DNA of 64,000 bases from Isoptericola cucumis (GCF_014635665.1 NZ_BMDG01000005.1:248001-312000), one strand, 5' to 3'. Shown: positions 17,722-26,357, numbered from the stretch's first letter. Program-made: numbers and translations. The notes: a model not told the origin generated them from the sequence alone.

Positions 17722-18894
17722 GTGAAGAGTTCTGCAGTCACTTCCGTCGTGCTCGCCGGCGGCGGCACGGCCGGCCACGTCAACCCCCTACTCGCCGTCG
17801 CGGACGAGCTGCGCTCCCGGGAGCCCGAGGCGCGCGTGCTCGCCCTCGGCACCACCAGCGGGCTGGAGGCCGAGCTGGTCCCCGCGCGCGGCTACCGCCT
17901 CTGGCCGGTGCCCCGGGTGCCGCTGCCGCGCCGTCCGAGCGTCGACCTCCTGCGCCTGCCCGGCCGCCTGACGGCGGCGGTGCGCGCCGCGGAGGCGGCG
18001 ATCGACGAGATCGACGCGCAGGCCGTGGTCGGCTTCGGCGGCTACGTCTCCACCCCCGCCTACCTCGCCGCCCGGCGGCGGGGCGTGCCGGTGGTGATCC
18101 ACGAGCAGAACGCCCGGCCCGGGCTCGCCAACAAGCTCGGCGCCCGCTGGGCCGCGCGCGTCGGGGCGACCTTCCCCGGCACGACCCTGCCCGGGGCGCA
18201 GGTCGTCGGCCTCCCGCTGCGCGCCGAGATCTCCGCGCTGGTCGCCGAGCGGGAGCGCGACGCCGCCGGGGCCCGCGTGCGCGCCGCCGACGCCCTCGGC
18301 CTGGACGCCACGCTGCCGACGCTCGTCGTCACGGGCGGCTCGTCCGGGGCCGCGTCGGTGAACGCCGCGCTCGCGGGCGCGGTCGACGCCCTGCTCGGTG
18401 CCGGTGTCCAGGTGCTGCACCTCACGGGCAAGGGCAAGGACGGCCCGGTGCGCACGGCGGTCGAGACCGCCACGGCGGCCGGGGCGCACGAGGCCTCGCG
18501 CTACCAGGTGCGCGAGTACCTGTCGGAGATGCACCTGGCGCTCGCGGTCGCGGACCTCGTCGTCGCCCGGTCCGGTGCGGGCACCGTGTGCGAGCTGGCC
18601 GCCCTGGGCGTGCCGGCCGTCTACGTCCCGCTGCCCATCGGCAACGGCGAGCAGCGCCTCAACGCGGCACCGCTCGTGGAGGCGGGCGGCGGGCTCCTGG
18701 TCGACGACGCGGACCTCACCCCGGCCTGGGTCGCCCAGCAGGTGCCCGCGCTCCTCGCCGACCGCGACCGTCTCGGGGGGATGGCCGCGGCGGCGCGGGC
18801 CGCGGGCGTGCGCGACGCCGCGGCACGCGTCGCGGACCTCGTGGGCGAGGCCGTCGCCGAGTCCGGCCGGACGTCGACCGGCCAGCAGGCATGA
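17722..18894 (+). CDS. murG: UDP-GlcNAc--undecaprenyl-pyrophosphoryl-MurNAc-pentapeptide transferase
   Basis: MurG adds GlcNAc to lipid I to form lipid II at the inner face of the membrane. The 390-residue GT-B glycosyltransferase has the glycine-rich GGGTAGHVNP at residues 13-22, GFGGYVSTPAYLAA, HEQNARPGLANKL, and in the C-terminal half VTGGSSGAASVN and the UDP-GlcNAc site ARSGAGTVCELAALGVPAVYVPLP. The GTG at 17722 puts the glycine loop at the normal distance from the N-terminus. No Shine-Dalgarno is present. The stop overlaps murC as ATGA. Confidence 0.95.
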   Translation: MKSSAVTSVVLAGGGTAGHVNPLLAVADELRSREPEARVLALGTTSGLEAELVPARGYRLWPVPRVPLPRRPSVDLLRLPGRLTAAVRAAEAAIDEIDAQAVVGFGGYVSTPAYLAARRRGVPVVIHEQNARPGLANKLGARWAARVGATFPGTTLPGAQVVGLPLRAEISALVAERERDAAGARVRAADALGLDATLPTLVVTGGSSGAASVNAALAGAVDALLGAGVQVLHLTGKGKDGPVRTAVETATAAGAHEASRYQVREYLSEMHLALAVADLVVARSGAGTVCELAALGVPAVYVPLPIGNGEQRLNAAPLVEAGGGLLVDDADLTPAWVAQQVPALLADRDRLGGMAAAARAAGVRDAAARVADLVGEAVAESGRTSTGQQA

Positions 18895-20480
18895 CCGGCG
18901 CCGCGGGACCCGAGGACGCACCGGGCGTCGCCGGCGTGGCCGAGCTCGGCCGGGTGCACCTGGTGGGCGTCGGCGGGGCCGGCATGTCCGTCGTCGCACG
19001 TCTGCTCGCCGCGCGTGGCGTCGACGTGCAGGGCTCCGACGCGGTCGCCTCGCCCGCGCTGGAGGCGCTGCGCGCCGACGGCGTGCAGGTGTGGGTGGGG
19101 CACGACGCCGCGCACGTGGTCGGCGCCGACGGCGCGCCGCTGGTCGACACCCTCGTGGTCTCGTCCGCGGTGCGCGAGACGAACCCCGAGCTCGCCGCGG
19201 CGCGCGGGGCGGGGGTGCGGGTGCTGCACCGCTCCCAGGCGCTCGCGTCCCTGATGCTCGACCGGCGCGCCGTCGCGGTGGCCGGCGCGCACGGCAAGAC
19301 GACGACGTCGGCCATGGTCGCGACGGTGCTGCGGGCCTGCGGCGTCGACGCGTCGTTCGCGATCGGCGGCACGGTCCGGGTGCGTGACGCCGACGGCGCC
19401 GAGACCGCCGTGCCCGGCGGGCACCTCGGGGACTCCGACGTACTGGTCGCCGAGGCGGACGAGTCGGACGGCTCGTTCCTCAACTACGCCCCGACGGTCG
19501 CGGTGGTCACCAACGTCGAGCCCGACCACCTCGACCACTACGGCTCGCGGGAGGCCTTCGAGGAGGCGTTCGTCCGGTTCGCCGGCAGGATCGTGCCGGG
19601 TGGTGTCCTGGTGGCCTGCGGCGACGACGCCGGCTCGGCGGCGCTCGCGGAGGCGCACCGCGCGTCGGGCGGCGCGGTCGTGACGTACGGGTGCGAGCCG
19701 GGCGGGGACCCGGAGACCCACGTGCACGTGCGCGACGTCGTGCCGGGCGCCGGCACCGTCACCGCGACGCTCGTGGGCGGCCCGCTCGGCGACGTGCCGC
19801 ACGAGCTCCGTCTCGACGTCCCCGGCGCGCACAACGCCCTCAACGCGGCCGCCGCCGTGACCACGGCCGTGCTGCTCGGCGCGGAGCCGGCCCGGGCGGT
19901 CGCCGGGGCCACGACGTTCGTCGGTACCGGGCGTCGCTTCGAGCTCCGCGGCGAGGCCGGCGGGGTGCGGGTGGTGGACAGCTACGACCACCACCCGACC
20001 GAGGTGGAGGCGCTGCTGCGCGCGGCCCGCCCGGTGGCGGCCGGGGGGCGGATCGTGGTGCTCTTCCAGCCCCACCTGTACTCGCGCACCCGGATCTTCG
20101 CCGGGCGGTTCGCCGCCGCGCTCGCCCTCGCCGACGAGGTGGTGGTCACGGGCGTGTACCGGGCGCGGGAGGAGGTCGACCCGCAGGTCGGGGCGCACAC
20201 GATCACCGACGCCGGCGACCGGACGGCCTCCGGCGGTCGGCTGCGCGCCGTGGAGGACAAGGTGGAGGCCGCGCACGTGGTCGCCGCGCTCGCGCGCCCC
20301 GGGGACCTGGTCCTCACCGTCGGTGCCGGCGACGTGACCGAGCTCGGGCCCGTCGTCCTCGCGGACCTCGCGGCGGCCGCCGGCGACGTGCCGGGCGCGG
20401 CCGCGGCGGAGGGCTCGACCGACGGCACGACCGGCGTGGCGGCGCCGGGCGAGGGGGCCGCTGCGGGGACCATGGACTGA
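18891..20480 (+). CDS. murC: UDP-N-acetylmuramate--L-alanine ligase
   Basis: MurC attaches L-alanine to UDP-MurNAc, the first step of stem peptide assembly. The 529 residues begin with an 18-residue extension, then HLVGVGGAGMSVVARLL of the UDP-binding domain, the P-loop VAGAHGKTTTSAM (Lys136), EADESDGSFLNYAPTVAVVTNVEPDHLDHYG, and the C-terminal DSYDHHPTEV and LFQPHLYSRTRIF blocks. It overlaps murG by ATGA and shares one base with the ftsQ start (TGATG). The last 30 residues are Ala/Gly-rich and variable. Confidence 0.96.
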   Translation: MTGAAGPEDAPGVAGVAELGRVHLVGVGGAGMSVVARLLAARGVDVQGSDAVASPALEALRADGVQVWVGHDAAHVVGADGAPLVDTLVVSSAVRETNPELAAARGAGVRVLHRSQALASLMLDRRAVAVAGAHGKTTTSAMVATVLRACGVDASFAIGGTVRVRDADGAETAVPGGHLGDSDVLVAEADESDGSFLNYAPTVAVVTNVEPDHLDHYGSREAFEEAFVRFAGRIVPGGVLVACGDDAGSAALAEAHRASGGAVVTYGCEPGGDPETHVHVRDVVPGAGTVTATLVGGPLGDVPHELRLDVPGAHNALNAAAAVTTAVLLGAEPARAVAGATTFVGTGRRFELRGEAGGVRVVDSYDHHPTEVEALLRAARPVAAGGRIVVLFQPHLYSRTRIFAGRFAAALALADEVVVTGVYRAREEVDPQVGAHTITDAGDRTASGGRLRAVEDKVEAAHVVAALARPGDLVLTVGAGDVTELGPVVLADLAAAAGDVPGAAAAEGSTDGTTGVAAPGEGAAAGTMD

Positions 20481-21559
20481 TGCGACCCCCGCCACGTCCG
20501 CGCAAGACGTCTCGTGCCGAGGCGTCCGGCCCTGGATCGTCCGGCACTGGCAAGTCCGGCGTCGAGAGGTCCGGCTCGCGGCCGGCCACTGGTGCGACGC
20601 CGCGCGCGGCGGCCCGGCCTTCGACGGCGGGCGGCGGGCGGTCGGCCACCGCCACGGCCACCCGGACGGCTGCTGCAGCACGACCGACCGACGCGCGCAA
20701 GACCGACGCGCGCAAGACCGACGAGCGGAAGACGGGCGAGCGGCAGACGGGCGCCGCGTCCGCGTCCGGTCGGGCGTCCGCGCGCACCACGGAGCTGGCC
20801 GTCGGCCCCGCGACGGAGGAGAGGCCGGCGCGCGTGTCGACGGCGATGGCCGACCGGCTGGCGGAACGGTCGGCCATGCGGCGGCACCGGACGTGGCGCC
20901 GGGTCGTCGCGTGGGTCCTGGTCCTCGCGGTCCTCGCGGGGCTCGCCGTGGGCGCGTTCTGGTCGCCGGTGCTGGCACTGGAGCGCGACGACGTCGTCGT
21001 GACGGGTGAGGGCAGGACCGTCGACCCGGACGCCGTGCGCGAGGTCGTCGAGGCGGCGGCCGGCACACCGCTGCCGCGGCTGGACACCGTGGCGCTGCGC
21101 GAGCAGATCCTCGACCTGCACGGTGTCAAGGACGTGAGCCTCGCCCGGGCCTGGCCGCACGGCCTGCGGGTCACGCTCACGGCGCGCGTCCCGGTGGCGG
21201 CGGTCCCCGACGACGGCGGGTACGTCGTCCTCGACTCCGAGGGGGTGCGGCTCGGGACCCGCCCGTCGGCGCCGTCCGGTCTCGCGGAGGTCGCGGTGCC
21301 CCTCGACGACGTGCTCGCCCTGCAGGCCGCGCTCCACGTGCTGGCCGCACTGCCGCCGCGCGTCGAGCGCAGCGTCGAGCAGGTCGGCGCCCGGACGCAG
21401 GATGCCGTCGAGACCGTGCTGGACGACGGCACGACGGTGCGGTGGGGGAGCAGCGAGCAGATGGCGCTCAAGGTCGAGGCGATGCGCACGGTGCGCAAGC
21501 TGGACCCCGACGCGACGACGATCGACGTGTCGTCGCCCGAGCTGCCGGTGAGCCGATGA
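20480..21559 (+). CDS. ftsQ: Cell division protein FtsQ
   Basis: FtsQ is a bitopic membrane protein that binds FtsL and FtsB at the septum. The 359 residues split into a long cytoplasmic tail (1-135), one transmembrane helix at about 138-160 (VVAWVLVLAVLAGLAVGAF), a POTRA domain (VTGEGRTVDPDAVREVVEAAAGTPLPRLDTVALREQI region) and the FtsQ C-terminal domain. The tail is rich in Ala, Arg, Thr and Ser and carries a five-residue tandem repeat based on TDARK at residues 70-89. Start by TGATG overlap with murC. Confidence 0.9.
   Translation: MRPPPRPRKTSRAEASGPGSSGTGKSGVERSGSRPATGATPRAAARPSTAGGGRSATATATRTAAAARPTDARKTDARKTDERKTGERQTGAASASGRASARTTELAVGPATEERPARVSTAMADRLAERSAMRRHRTWRRVVAWVLVLAVLAGLAVGAFWSPVLALERDDVVVTGEGRTVDPDAVREVVEAAAGTPLPRLDTVALREQILDLHGVKDVSLARAWPHGLRVTLTARVPVAAVPDDGGYVVLDSEGVRLGTRPSAPSGLAEVAVPLDDVLALQAALHVLAALPPRVERSVEQVGARTQDAVETVLDDGTTVRWGSSEQMALKVEAMRTVRKLDPDATTIDVSSPELPVSR
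20687..20746 (+). repeat. 15-bp tandem repeat in ftsQ encoding TDARK-like units
   Basis: Four 15-nt units encode TDARK, TDARK, TDERK and TGERQ in the cytoplasmic tail of FtsQ. The first two units are identical in DNA. It is the same unit length as the ftsI repeat but a different sequence. Confidence 0.7.
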
Positions 21560-21687
21560 CGCCCCCGGGCGCGGAGCACGGGCGGGACGAGAAGTCCGGC
21601 ACCGGGCGCGCGCGACACGCCGCACCACGTCCGTCGTGGTGCCGGGCGCGACGCATACCGTCGAACGCAGCAGCAACCTGACATAAC

Positions 21688-21721
21688 TATAACCCTCAAC
21701 TCGAACCTTAAGGTTCGGGTT
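21688..21721 (+). promoter_or_regulatory. ftsZ upstream element: -10-like TATAAC and 24-bp inverted repeat
   Basis: The 226-bp gap before ftsZ is GC-rich except for an AT-rich patch at 21681-21720. It holds TATAAC at 21688-21693 and, directly after, an inverted repeat at 21698-21721 whose 16-bp core CGAACCTTAAGGTTCG (21702-21717) is a perfect palindrome; outer arms extend it to 24 bp with one T-G pair. No T tract follows, so a terminator is unlikely. An operator or a promoter-proximal regulatory site for ftsZ is inferred. Confidence 0.6.
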
Positions 21722-21785
21722 TCCGGGACAGGAGCCACCGCGGCGAGGGGGACGTCGGGACAGGAACGACCCGAGAGGCAACGAC

Positions 21786-23126
21786 GTGGCAACTCCGCAG
21801 AACTACCTGGCAGTGATCAAGGTGGTCGGCATCGGCGGTGGCGGCGTGAACGCCGTGAACCGCATGATCGAGGTCGGCCTCAAGGGCGTCGAGTTCATCG
21901 CCATCAACACCGACGCGCAGGCGCTGCTGATGTCGGACGCCGACGTCAAGCTCGACGTCGGCCGTGAGCTCACCCGCGGCCTGGGCGCCGGCGCCGACCC
22001 GGAGGTCGGCAAGAAGGCCGCCGAGGACCACGCCGAGGAGATCGAGGACGTCCTCCGGGGCGCCGACATGGTCTTCGTGACGGCGGGCGAGGGCGGCGGC
22101 ACGGGCACGGGCGGTGCGCCCGTGGTGGCCCGCATCGCGCGCTCGCTCGGCGCGCTCACCGTGGGCGTCGTGACGCGCCCGTTCACCTTCGAGGGCCGGC
22201 GCCGCTCGGTGCAGGCCGAACAGGGGATCGAGGCGCTCCGCGAGGAGGTCGACACCCTCATCGTCATCCCCAACGACCGGCTGCTGTCGATGTCCGACAA
22301 GAGCGTCTCGGCGATCGCCGCGTTCCACTCGGCCGACCAGGTGCTGCACTCCGGCGTCCAGGGGATCACCGACCTCATCACCACCCCGGGCCTGATCAAC
22401 CTCGACTTCGCCGACGTGAAGTCGGTGATGCAGGGGGCCGGGTCCGCGCTCATGGGCATCGGCTCGGCCAGGGGAGAGGACCGCGCCGTGCAGGCGGCCG
22501 AGCTCGCCATCTCCTCGCCGCTCCTCGAGGCGTCGATCGACGGGGCCCACGGCGTCCTGCTGTCGATCCAGGGCGGCAGCGACATCGGCCTGTTCGAGGT
22601 CCACGAGGCGGCGCGCCTGGTCCAGGAGGCTGCGCACCCCGAGGCCAACATCATCTTCGGCACCGTGATCGACGACGCCCTCGGCGACGAGGTGCGGGTC
22701 ACCGTCATCGCCGCGGGCTTCGACGGTGGCGTGCCGCAGTCGCGCAAGGACGGCCGGGGGCTCGGCCAGATCGCCGGCGCCCCGGCCCGCCCGGCCGTGG
22801 CCGCCGGCTCGGAGCAGCCCGCGCCCCCGACCGCCCCGGTGCCGCAGCCGGCCGCCGCCCAGGCGGCGCCCGCCGCGGACGGGCAGCCCGGGGTCCGGAC
22901 GCAGCCGCGCCCGATCCCGGCCGAGCCCGACGACGTCCCCGCGAGCCTGGACGCCCCGGCCGCCCGCGCGGCCGGCCGGCCGGGCGAGCAGCGCCCGGCG
23001 TTCACGGTCGTCGAGGACGGCGCGGGCGAGGGGGTGACCGTCGAGCGGCCCGTGGAGGTCCCGCGGCTGTTCGAGGAGCAGCGTCGGCCCGCCGAGGAGC
23101 TCGACGTGCCCGACTTCCTCAAGTGA
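21786..23126 (+). CDS. ftsZ: Cell division GTPase FtsZ
   Basis: FtsZ polymerises into the Z ring at midcell. The 446 residues have the tubulin signature GGGTGTG at 103-109, [15 protein letters not shown] near the N-terminus, the T7 catalytic loop [14 protein letters not shown] and a complete GTPase core up to about residue 320. A variable Pro/Ala-rich linker follows, and the protein ends in the conserved tail peptide DVPDFLK that binds SepF and other partners. The GTG start is preceded by GAGAGG. It is set off from ftsQ by its own upstream region, so separate control is likely. Confidence 0.98.
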   Translation: MATPQNYLAVIKVVGIGGGGVNAVNRMIEVGLKGVEFIAINTDAQALLMSDADVKLDVGRELTRGLGAGADPEVGKKAAEDHAEEIEDVLRGADMVFVTAGEGGGTGTGGAPVVARIARSLGALTVGVVTRPFTFEGRRRSVQAEQGIEALREEVDTLIVIPNDRLLSMSDKSVSAIAAFHSADQVLHSGVQGITDLITTPGLINLDFADVKSVMQGAGSALMGIGSARGEDRAVQAAELAISSPLLEASIDGAHGVLLSIQGGSDIGLFEVHEAARLVQEAAHPEANIIFGTVIDDALGDEVRVTVIAAGFDGGVPQSRKDGRGLGQIAGAPARPAVAAGSEQPAPPTAPVPQPAAAQAAPAADGQPGVRTQPRPIPAEPDDVPASLDAPAARAAGRPGEQRPAFTVVEDGAGEGVTVERPVEVPRLFEEQRRPAEELDVPDFLK

Positions 23127-23133
23127 GCGCGGA

Positions 23134-23943
23134 GTGAGCGGGGCGGTCGGCTGGGCACAGGAGGCGTTGTTGCCGGCGCAGTTCGGCGCGGGGCTGCTGC
23201 GGGTCGACCTCGGCCCGGGGGTCGTCGCGGGCTTCACGACGCGGCACGGGGGCGTCTCCCCGGCGCCGTGGTCGTCGCTCGACCTGGGCACGTCGACCGG
23301 CGACGACCCCACCCGGGTGCGGGAGAACCGGGCCCGGCTGGAGGGCTGGGTGGGCGCGCCGGTCGCGTTCGCCGCGCAGGTCCACGGCGACCGGGTCCTC
23401 CCGCTCGGTCCGGACGACCTCGCCGAGTGGTCCGCCGGCGAGCCGCCCGCGGCCGCGGGGGAGGCCGACGGCCTGGTCACCGGCACCGAGGGCCTCGGCC
23501 TCGGCGTGCTCGTGGCCGACTGCGTCCCGGTGGTGCTGGCCGACCCGGTCGCCCGCGTGGTCGCGGTCGCCCACGCGGGCCGCAAGGGCGTGGCGCTGGG
23601 CGTCGTGCACCGCGCGCTGGACGCGATGGTGGCGCGCGGCGCGCGCCCGGGCGACGTGCGCGGGGCGGTCGGCCCCGCCGTCTGCGGCCGGTGCTACGAG
23701 GTGCCGGAGGAGATGCGCGACGAGGTCGCGGCGCTGGCGCCCGAGGCCTGGGCGACGACGGACCAGGGGACGGCGGCGCTCGACCTGCCCCGGGCCGTGC
23801 TCGCCCAGCTCGCGGCGCGGGGTGTCGACGCCGTGCACGTGGACCGGTGCACCCGCACCGACGCGGACCTGTTCTCCCACCGCCGGGCCACCGAGGCGGG
23901 CGTGACCACGGGACGGCAGGCAGGCGTCGTCGTCCTGACCTGA
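23134..23943 (+). CDS. pgeF: Peptidoglycan editing factor PgeF / multicopper polyphenol oxidase family
   Basis: This 269-residue protein belongs to the YfiH/YlmD family. Its members act as purine nucleoside phosphorylases or adenosine deaminases, and have been linked to keeping L-Ser out of the second position of the stem peptide. The zinc ligands are seen as His84 (QVHGD), Cys130 (ADCVP) and His147 (AHAG). The usual AHAGWRG reads AHAGRKG here. GTG start 7 nt after ftsZ, preceded by CGGAG inside the gap. The pgeF-sepF-yggT order after ftsZ is classical, but the PLP-protein gene (yggS/ylmE) usually found between pgeF and sepF is missing. Confidence 0.9.
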   Translation: MSGAVGWAQEALLPAQFGAGLLRVDLGPGVVAGFTTRHGGVSPAPWSSLDLGTSTGDDPTRVRENRARLEGWVGAPVAFAAQVHGDRVLPLGPDDLAEWSAGEPPAAAGEADGLVTGTEGLGLGVLVADCVPVVLADPVARVVAVAHAGRKGVALGVVHRALDAMVARGARPGDVRGAVGPAVCGRCYEVPEEMRDEVAALAPEAWATTDQGTAALDLPRAVLAQLAARGVDAVHVDRCTRTDADLFSHRRATEAGVTTGRQAGVVVLT

Positions 23944-24060
23944 GCAGCGGCGTCGGGCGACACACCGGCGTGTCGTCCGAGGTCGAGCGTGTCGTCGTGG
24001 TTACCGTCGTGACACCGTCCGGGACGCAGGGCGGGACGTGCCGACGAACGGAGCAGGGCG

Positions 24061-24534
24061 ATGGGCGGAGCGCTTCGCAAGACGATGCTGTACCTGGGAC
24101 TCGCCGACGACCAGGGTGAGCGGGACGAGTACCTCGACGAGTACGACGAGGAGCTGGAGGCACCGGTGCGCGACGACTACCAGGCGCAGGTCACGCCGCT
24201 GCACCGCGGCGGGACGGCGGAGGCCGTCATCGGTGCCGACCTGCGACGGATCACGACGATCCACCCGCGGTCGTACAACGACGCCCGCAGCATCGGTGAG
24301 GCCTTCCGGGGCGGCACCCCGGTCATCATGAACCTCTCCGACATGGACGACGCCGACGCCAAGCGGCTGGTGGACTTCTCGGCCGGGCTGATCTTCGGCC
24401 TGCGCGGCTCGATCGAGCGGGTGACCAACAAGGTCTTCCTGCTCTCGCCCGAGCACGTGGAGATCTCCGCGGAGGAGCCGCCCGCGGCGGAGAAGCCGGC
24501 CGGGCGTGGCGGCGCGTTCTACAACCAGAGCTGA
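24061..24534 (+). CDS. sepF: Cell division protein SepF
   Basis: SepF anchors FtsZ to the membrane in Gram-positive bacteria and is essential in actinobacteria, which lack FtsA. The 157 residues have an N-terminal membrane-binding amphipathic segment ([14 protein letters not shown]), an acidic linker, and the globular domain with [28 protein letters not shown] and [26 protein letters not shown]. The length is typical. A 117-bp gap separates it from pgeF, and a strong hairpin follows. Confidence 0.95.
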   Translation: MGGALRKTMLYLGLADDQGERDEYLDEYDEELEAPVRDDYQAQVTPLHRGGTAEAVIGADLRRITTIHPRSYNDARSIGEAFRGGTPVIMNLSDMDDADAKRLVDFSAGLIFGLRGSIERVTNKVFLLSPEHVEISAEEPPAAEKPAGRGGAFYNQS

Positions 24535-24569
24535 GCGCGTCGGCGCGGACGCGCCGTTCGCGACGAACA

Positions 24570-24601
24570 CGGCCAGGGCCGAGGCACGCCGGCCCTGGCC
24601 G
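24570..24601 (+). terminator. Hairpin between sepF and yggT
   Basis: A perfect 12-bp stem, CGGCCAGGGCCG at 24570-24581 pairing with 24590-24601, has an 8-nt loop. No T tract follows, as is usual for actinobacterial hairpin terminators. It lies 35 nt after the sepF stop and ahead of a TAGGTT box for the next gene. Confidence 0.65.
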
Positions 24602-24615
24602 CGTCGTGTCTCCGG

Positions 24616-24621
24616 TAGGTT
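24616..24621 (+). promoter_or_regulatory. Putative leaderless -10 box before the yggT-like gene
   Basis: TAGGTT lies 6 nt before the GTG start and follows the sepF hairpin, which supports a new transcript here. There is no Shine-Dalgarno. Confidence 0.5.
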
Positions 24622-24627
24622 CGTCCC

Positions 24628-24918
24628 GTGAGCGCCGTCTTCGTCTTCATCAGCTTTCTCCTCTGGCTCTTCCTCCTCGTCCTGGTCGTGCGCCTCGTGC
24701 TCGACTGGGTGCAGTTCTTCGCGAGGGACTGGCGCCCGCGCGGTGTCATGCTCGTCGTGGCCGAGGGTGTGTACACGGTCACAGACCCGCCCCTGAGATT
24801 CCTGCGGCGGCTGATCCCCCCGCTGACGCTCGGGCAGATCCGGCTCGACCTCGCGTTCCTGGTGCTCTTCATCGGGACGTCGATCCTCGCGCAGGTCTTC
24901 GCGTCGTTCGGCCGCTGA
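24628..24918 (+). CDS. YggT family membrane protein
   Basis: This 96-residue protein has two hydrophobic segments (about residues 3-26 and 70-92) around a conserved loop with the YggT motif VYTVTDPPLRFLRRLIPPLTLG. YggT/YlmG proteins lie beside sepF in Gram-positive bacteria and have been linked to division or envelope homeostasis, but their activity is not known. GTG start with a near TAGGTT box. Confidence 0.88.
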   Translation: MSAVFVFISFLLWLFLLVLVVRLVLDWVQFFARDWRPRGVMLVVAEGVYTVTDPPLRFLRRLIPPLTLGQIRLDLAFLVLFIGTSILAQVFASFGR

Positions 24919-24947
24919 GGCCGCCCGCGCAGCGGGTGCCCGGGCCC

Positions 24948-24966
24948 GCAGGAGCGGGACTCCTGC
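24948..24966 (+). terminator. Small hairpin after the yggT-like gene
   Basis: GCAGGAG at 24948-24954 pairs with CTCCTGC at 24960-24966 over a five-base loop. It lies 30 nt past the stop. There is no T tract, so termination is only probable. Confidence 0.4.
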
Positions 24967-25115
24967 GTCGCGTGTGAAGACGTCGTGTGGGGGCGCGCCG
25001 CGCCTGCGCCCTGGAATGTCGCCCCCCGCACCGTGGGCTACCGTGGTCACCCGGACGACGGATGCCCGTCCGGGCGTCCGGACAACGACTGTGCAAACCG
25101 CGATGAGGTGAGACG

Positions 25116-25748
25116 ATGGCGCTGCTGACGGCAGAGGACATCCTGAACAAGAAGTTCTCCGCGACAAAGTTCCGTGAGGGCTACGACGTCGAAGAGGTCG
25201 ACGACTTCCTCGACGAGGTTGTCAGGACCCTCACCTCGGTCCAGGAGGAGAACGAGGACCTGCGCTCGAAGCTGGCGGCCGCCGAGCGGCGCGTCGGCGA
25301 GCTGAGCCGGTCCGACGCTGCGCAGCAGTCGCAGCCGTCCGCCCCCACCCCGGCACCGACCCCCGCGCCGGCCCCCGTGGCCGCCGCCGTGGCCGGCCAG
25401 CCGGCCGAGCCGGAGTCGGCGACCGGCATGCTCCAGCTGGCCCAGAAGCTGCACGACGACTACGTGCGTTCGGGCCAGGAGGAGGGCGACCGCCTGATCA
25501 CCGAGGCGAAGTCCGAGGGCGCCCGCATCGTGCGGGAGGCGGAAGAGACCAGCCACCGCACGCTCTCCCAGCTCGAGCAGGAGCGGTCGCTCCTGGAGCG
25601 CAAGATCGACGAGCTGCGCATCTTCGAGCGGGACTACCGCACGCGCCTCAAGAGCTTCCTGCAGAACCTGCTCGGCGACCTGGACGCCCGGGGCTCCGCG
25701 CTCCCGCCGAGCCAGAACGCGGGTGCCGGGCGGTCCTCGAAGCTCTGA
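25116..25748 (+). CDS. divIVA: DivIVA domain protein (Wag31-type polar growth organiser)
   Basis: DivIVA/Wag31 gathers at negatively curved membrane, mainly the poles, and directs wall synthesis in actinobacteria. The 210 residues start with the membrane-binding DivIVA head (LTAEDILNKKFSATKFREGYDVEEVDDFLDEV), then a short coiled coil, a Pro/Ala-rich linker (about 68-100) and a long C-terminal coiled coil (about 105-190). The ATG follows GAGGTGAGACG. The 197-bp gap upstream contains a TACCGT box at 25030-25035 that could be its -10 element. Confidence 0.93.
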   Translation: MALLTAEDILNKKFSATKFREGYDVEEVDDFLDEVVRTLTSVQEENEDLRSKLAAAERRVGELSRSDAAQQSQPSAPTPAPTPAPAPVAAAVAGQPAEPESATGMLQLAQKLHDDYVRSGQEEGDRLITEAKSEGARIVREAEETSHRTLSQLEQERSLLERKIDELRIFERDYRTRLKSFLQNLLGDLDARGSALPPSQNAGAGRSSKL

Positions 25749-25829
25749 GGGCACCCCGCCGGGTGCACGGTCCGACCAGTGCTGCGGGTCGGTCCGCACG
25801 AACGGCGCGTCGCCGTACGGCGCGTGCTG

Positions 25830-25858
25830 TTGTGCGGACCGGCCCGCACACTTACGCT
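25830..25858 (+). promoter_or_regulatory. Putative promoter of the DksA/TraR-like gene
   Basis: TTGTGC at 25830-25835 and TACGCT at 25853-25858 are separated by 17 bp, a normal sigma-70 spacing. The transcript would have a leader of about 30 nt holding a GGAAGGG Shine-Dalgarno before the ATG at 25896. Confidence 0.45.
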
Positions 25859-25895
25859 CTGGTGACCCACCGAGGGACCCGACGGAAGGGCACCG

Positions 25896-26357
25896 ATGGC
25901 AAAGCTCTCGACCACGACGCGCGCGGCGCTCCGTGAGAACTTCCCGCACCTGAGCCGGGACGTCAAGAAGTTCCCGGTGCGCGACGGCGAGGAGCCGTGG
26001 ACCCTGCGCGAGGCGGAGGAGCTGGCGGCCTTCCTGCTGGAGGACGCCGAGCGCCTCGGGCGCGAGCTCGCCGCCGCCGATGCCGAGCTGTCCGACCTGC
26101 TGCGCAACTCCGGTGACGGGGCCGGCGACGACCAGGCCGACTACGGCTCGAGCGCGCTGGAGCGCGAGCAGGAGCTCACGCTCGTGAACAACATGCGCGA
26201 CCTGCTCGAGCAGACCAACCACGCGATCGACCGCATCCGCAAGGGGACGTACGCGACGTGCGAGGTCACGGGCCTGCCGATCGGCAAGGCCCGGCTGCAG
26301 GCGTTCCCCCGGGCCACCCTGTCCGTCGAGGCGAAGGCCCGCGAGGAGCGGCGCTGA
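25896..26357 (+). CDS. DksA/TraR family protein lacking the zinc-finger cysteines
   Basis: The 153 residues comprise a helical N-terminal half and a C-terminal segment aligning with the DksA/TraR zinc finger: IRKGTYATCEVTGLPIGKARLQAFPRATL. In canonical members four Cys bind zinc. Here only Cys122 remains; the other three positions are Thr125, Ser143 and Ala146. The protein may keep the fold without metal, as known for some cysteine-poor DksA proteins. DksA-like factors bind RNA polymerase in its secondary channel; whether this one does is not shown. The gene lies between divIVA and lspA with its own likely promoter. Confidence 0.8.
   Translation: MAKLSTTTRAALRENFPHLSRDVKKFPVRDGEEPWTLREAEELAAFLLEDAERLGRELAAADAELSDLLRNSGDGAGDDQADYGSSALEREQELTLVNNMRDLLEQTNHAIDRIRKGTYATCEVTGLPIGKARLQAFPRATLSVEAKAREERR

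Noticed and set aside
21698-21721. The ftsZ upstream palindrome as a terminator of ftsQ
   Set aside because: No T tract follows, and it lies 140 bp past the ftsQ stop, next to a -10-like box. A regulatory site is the better reading, though termination cannot be excluded.
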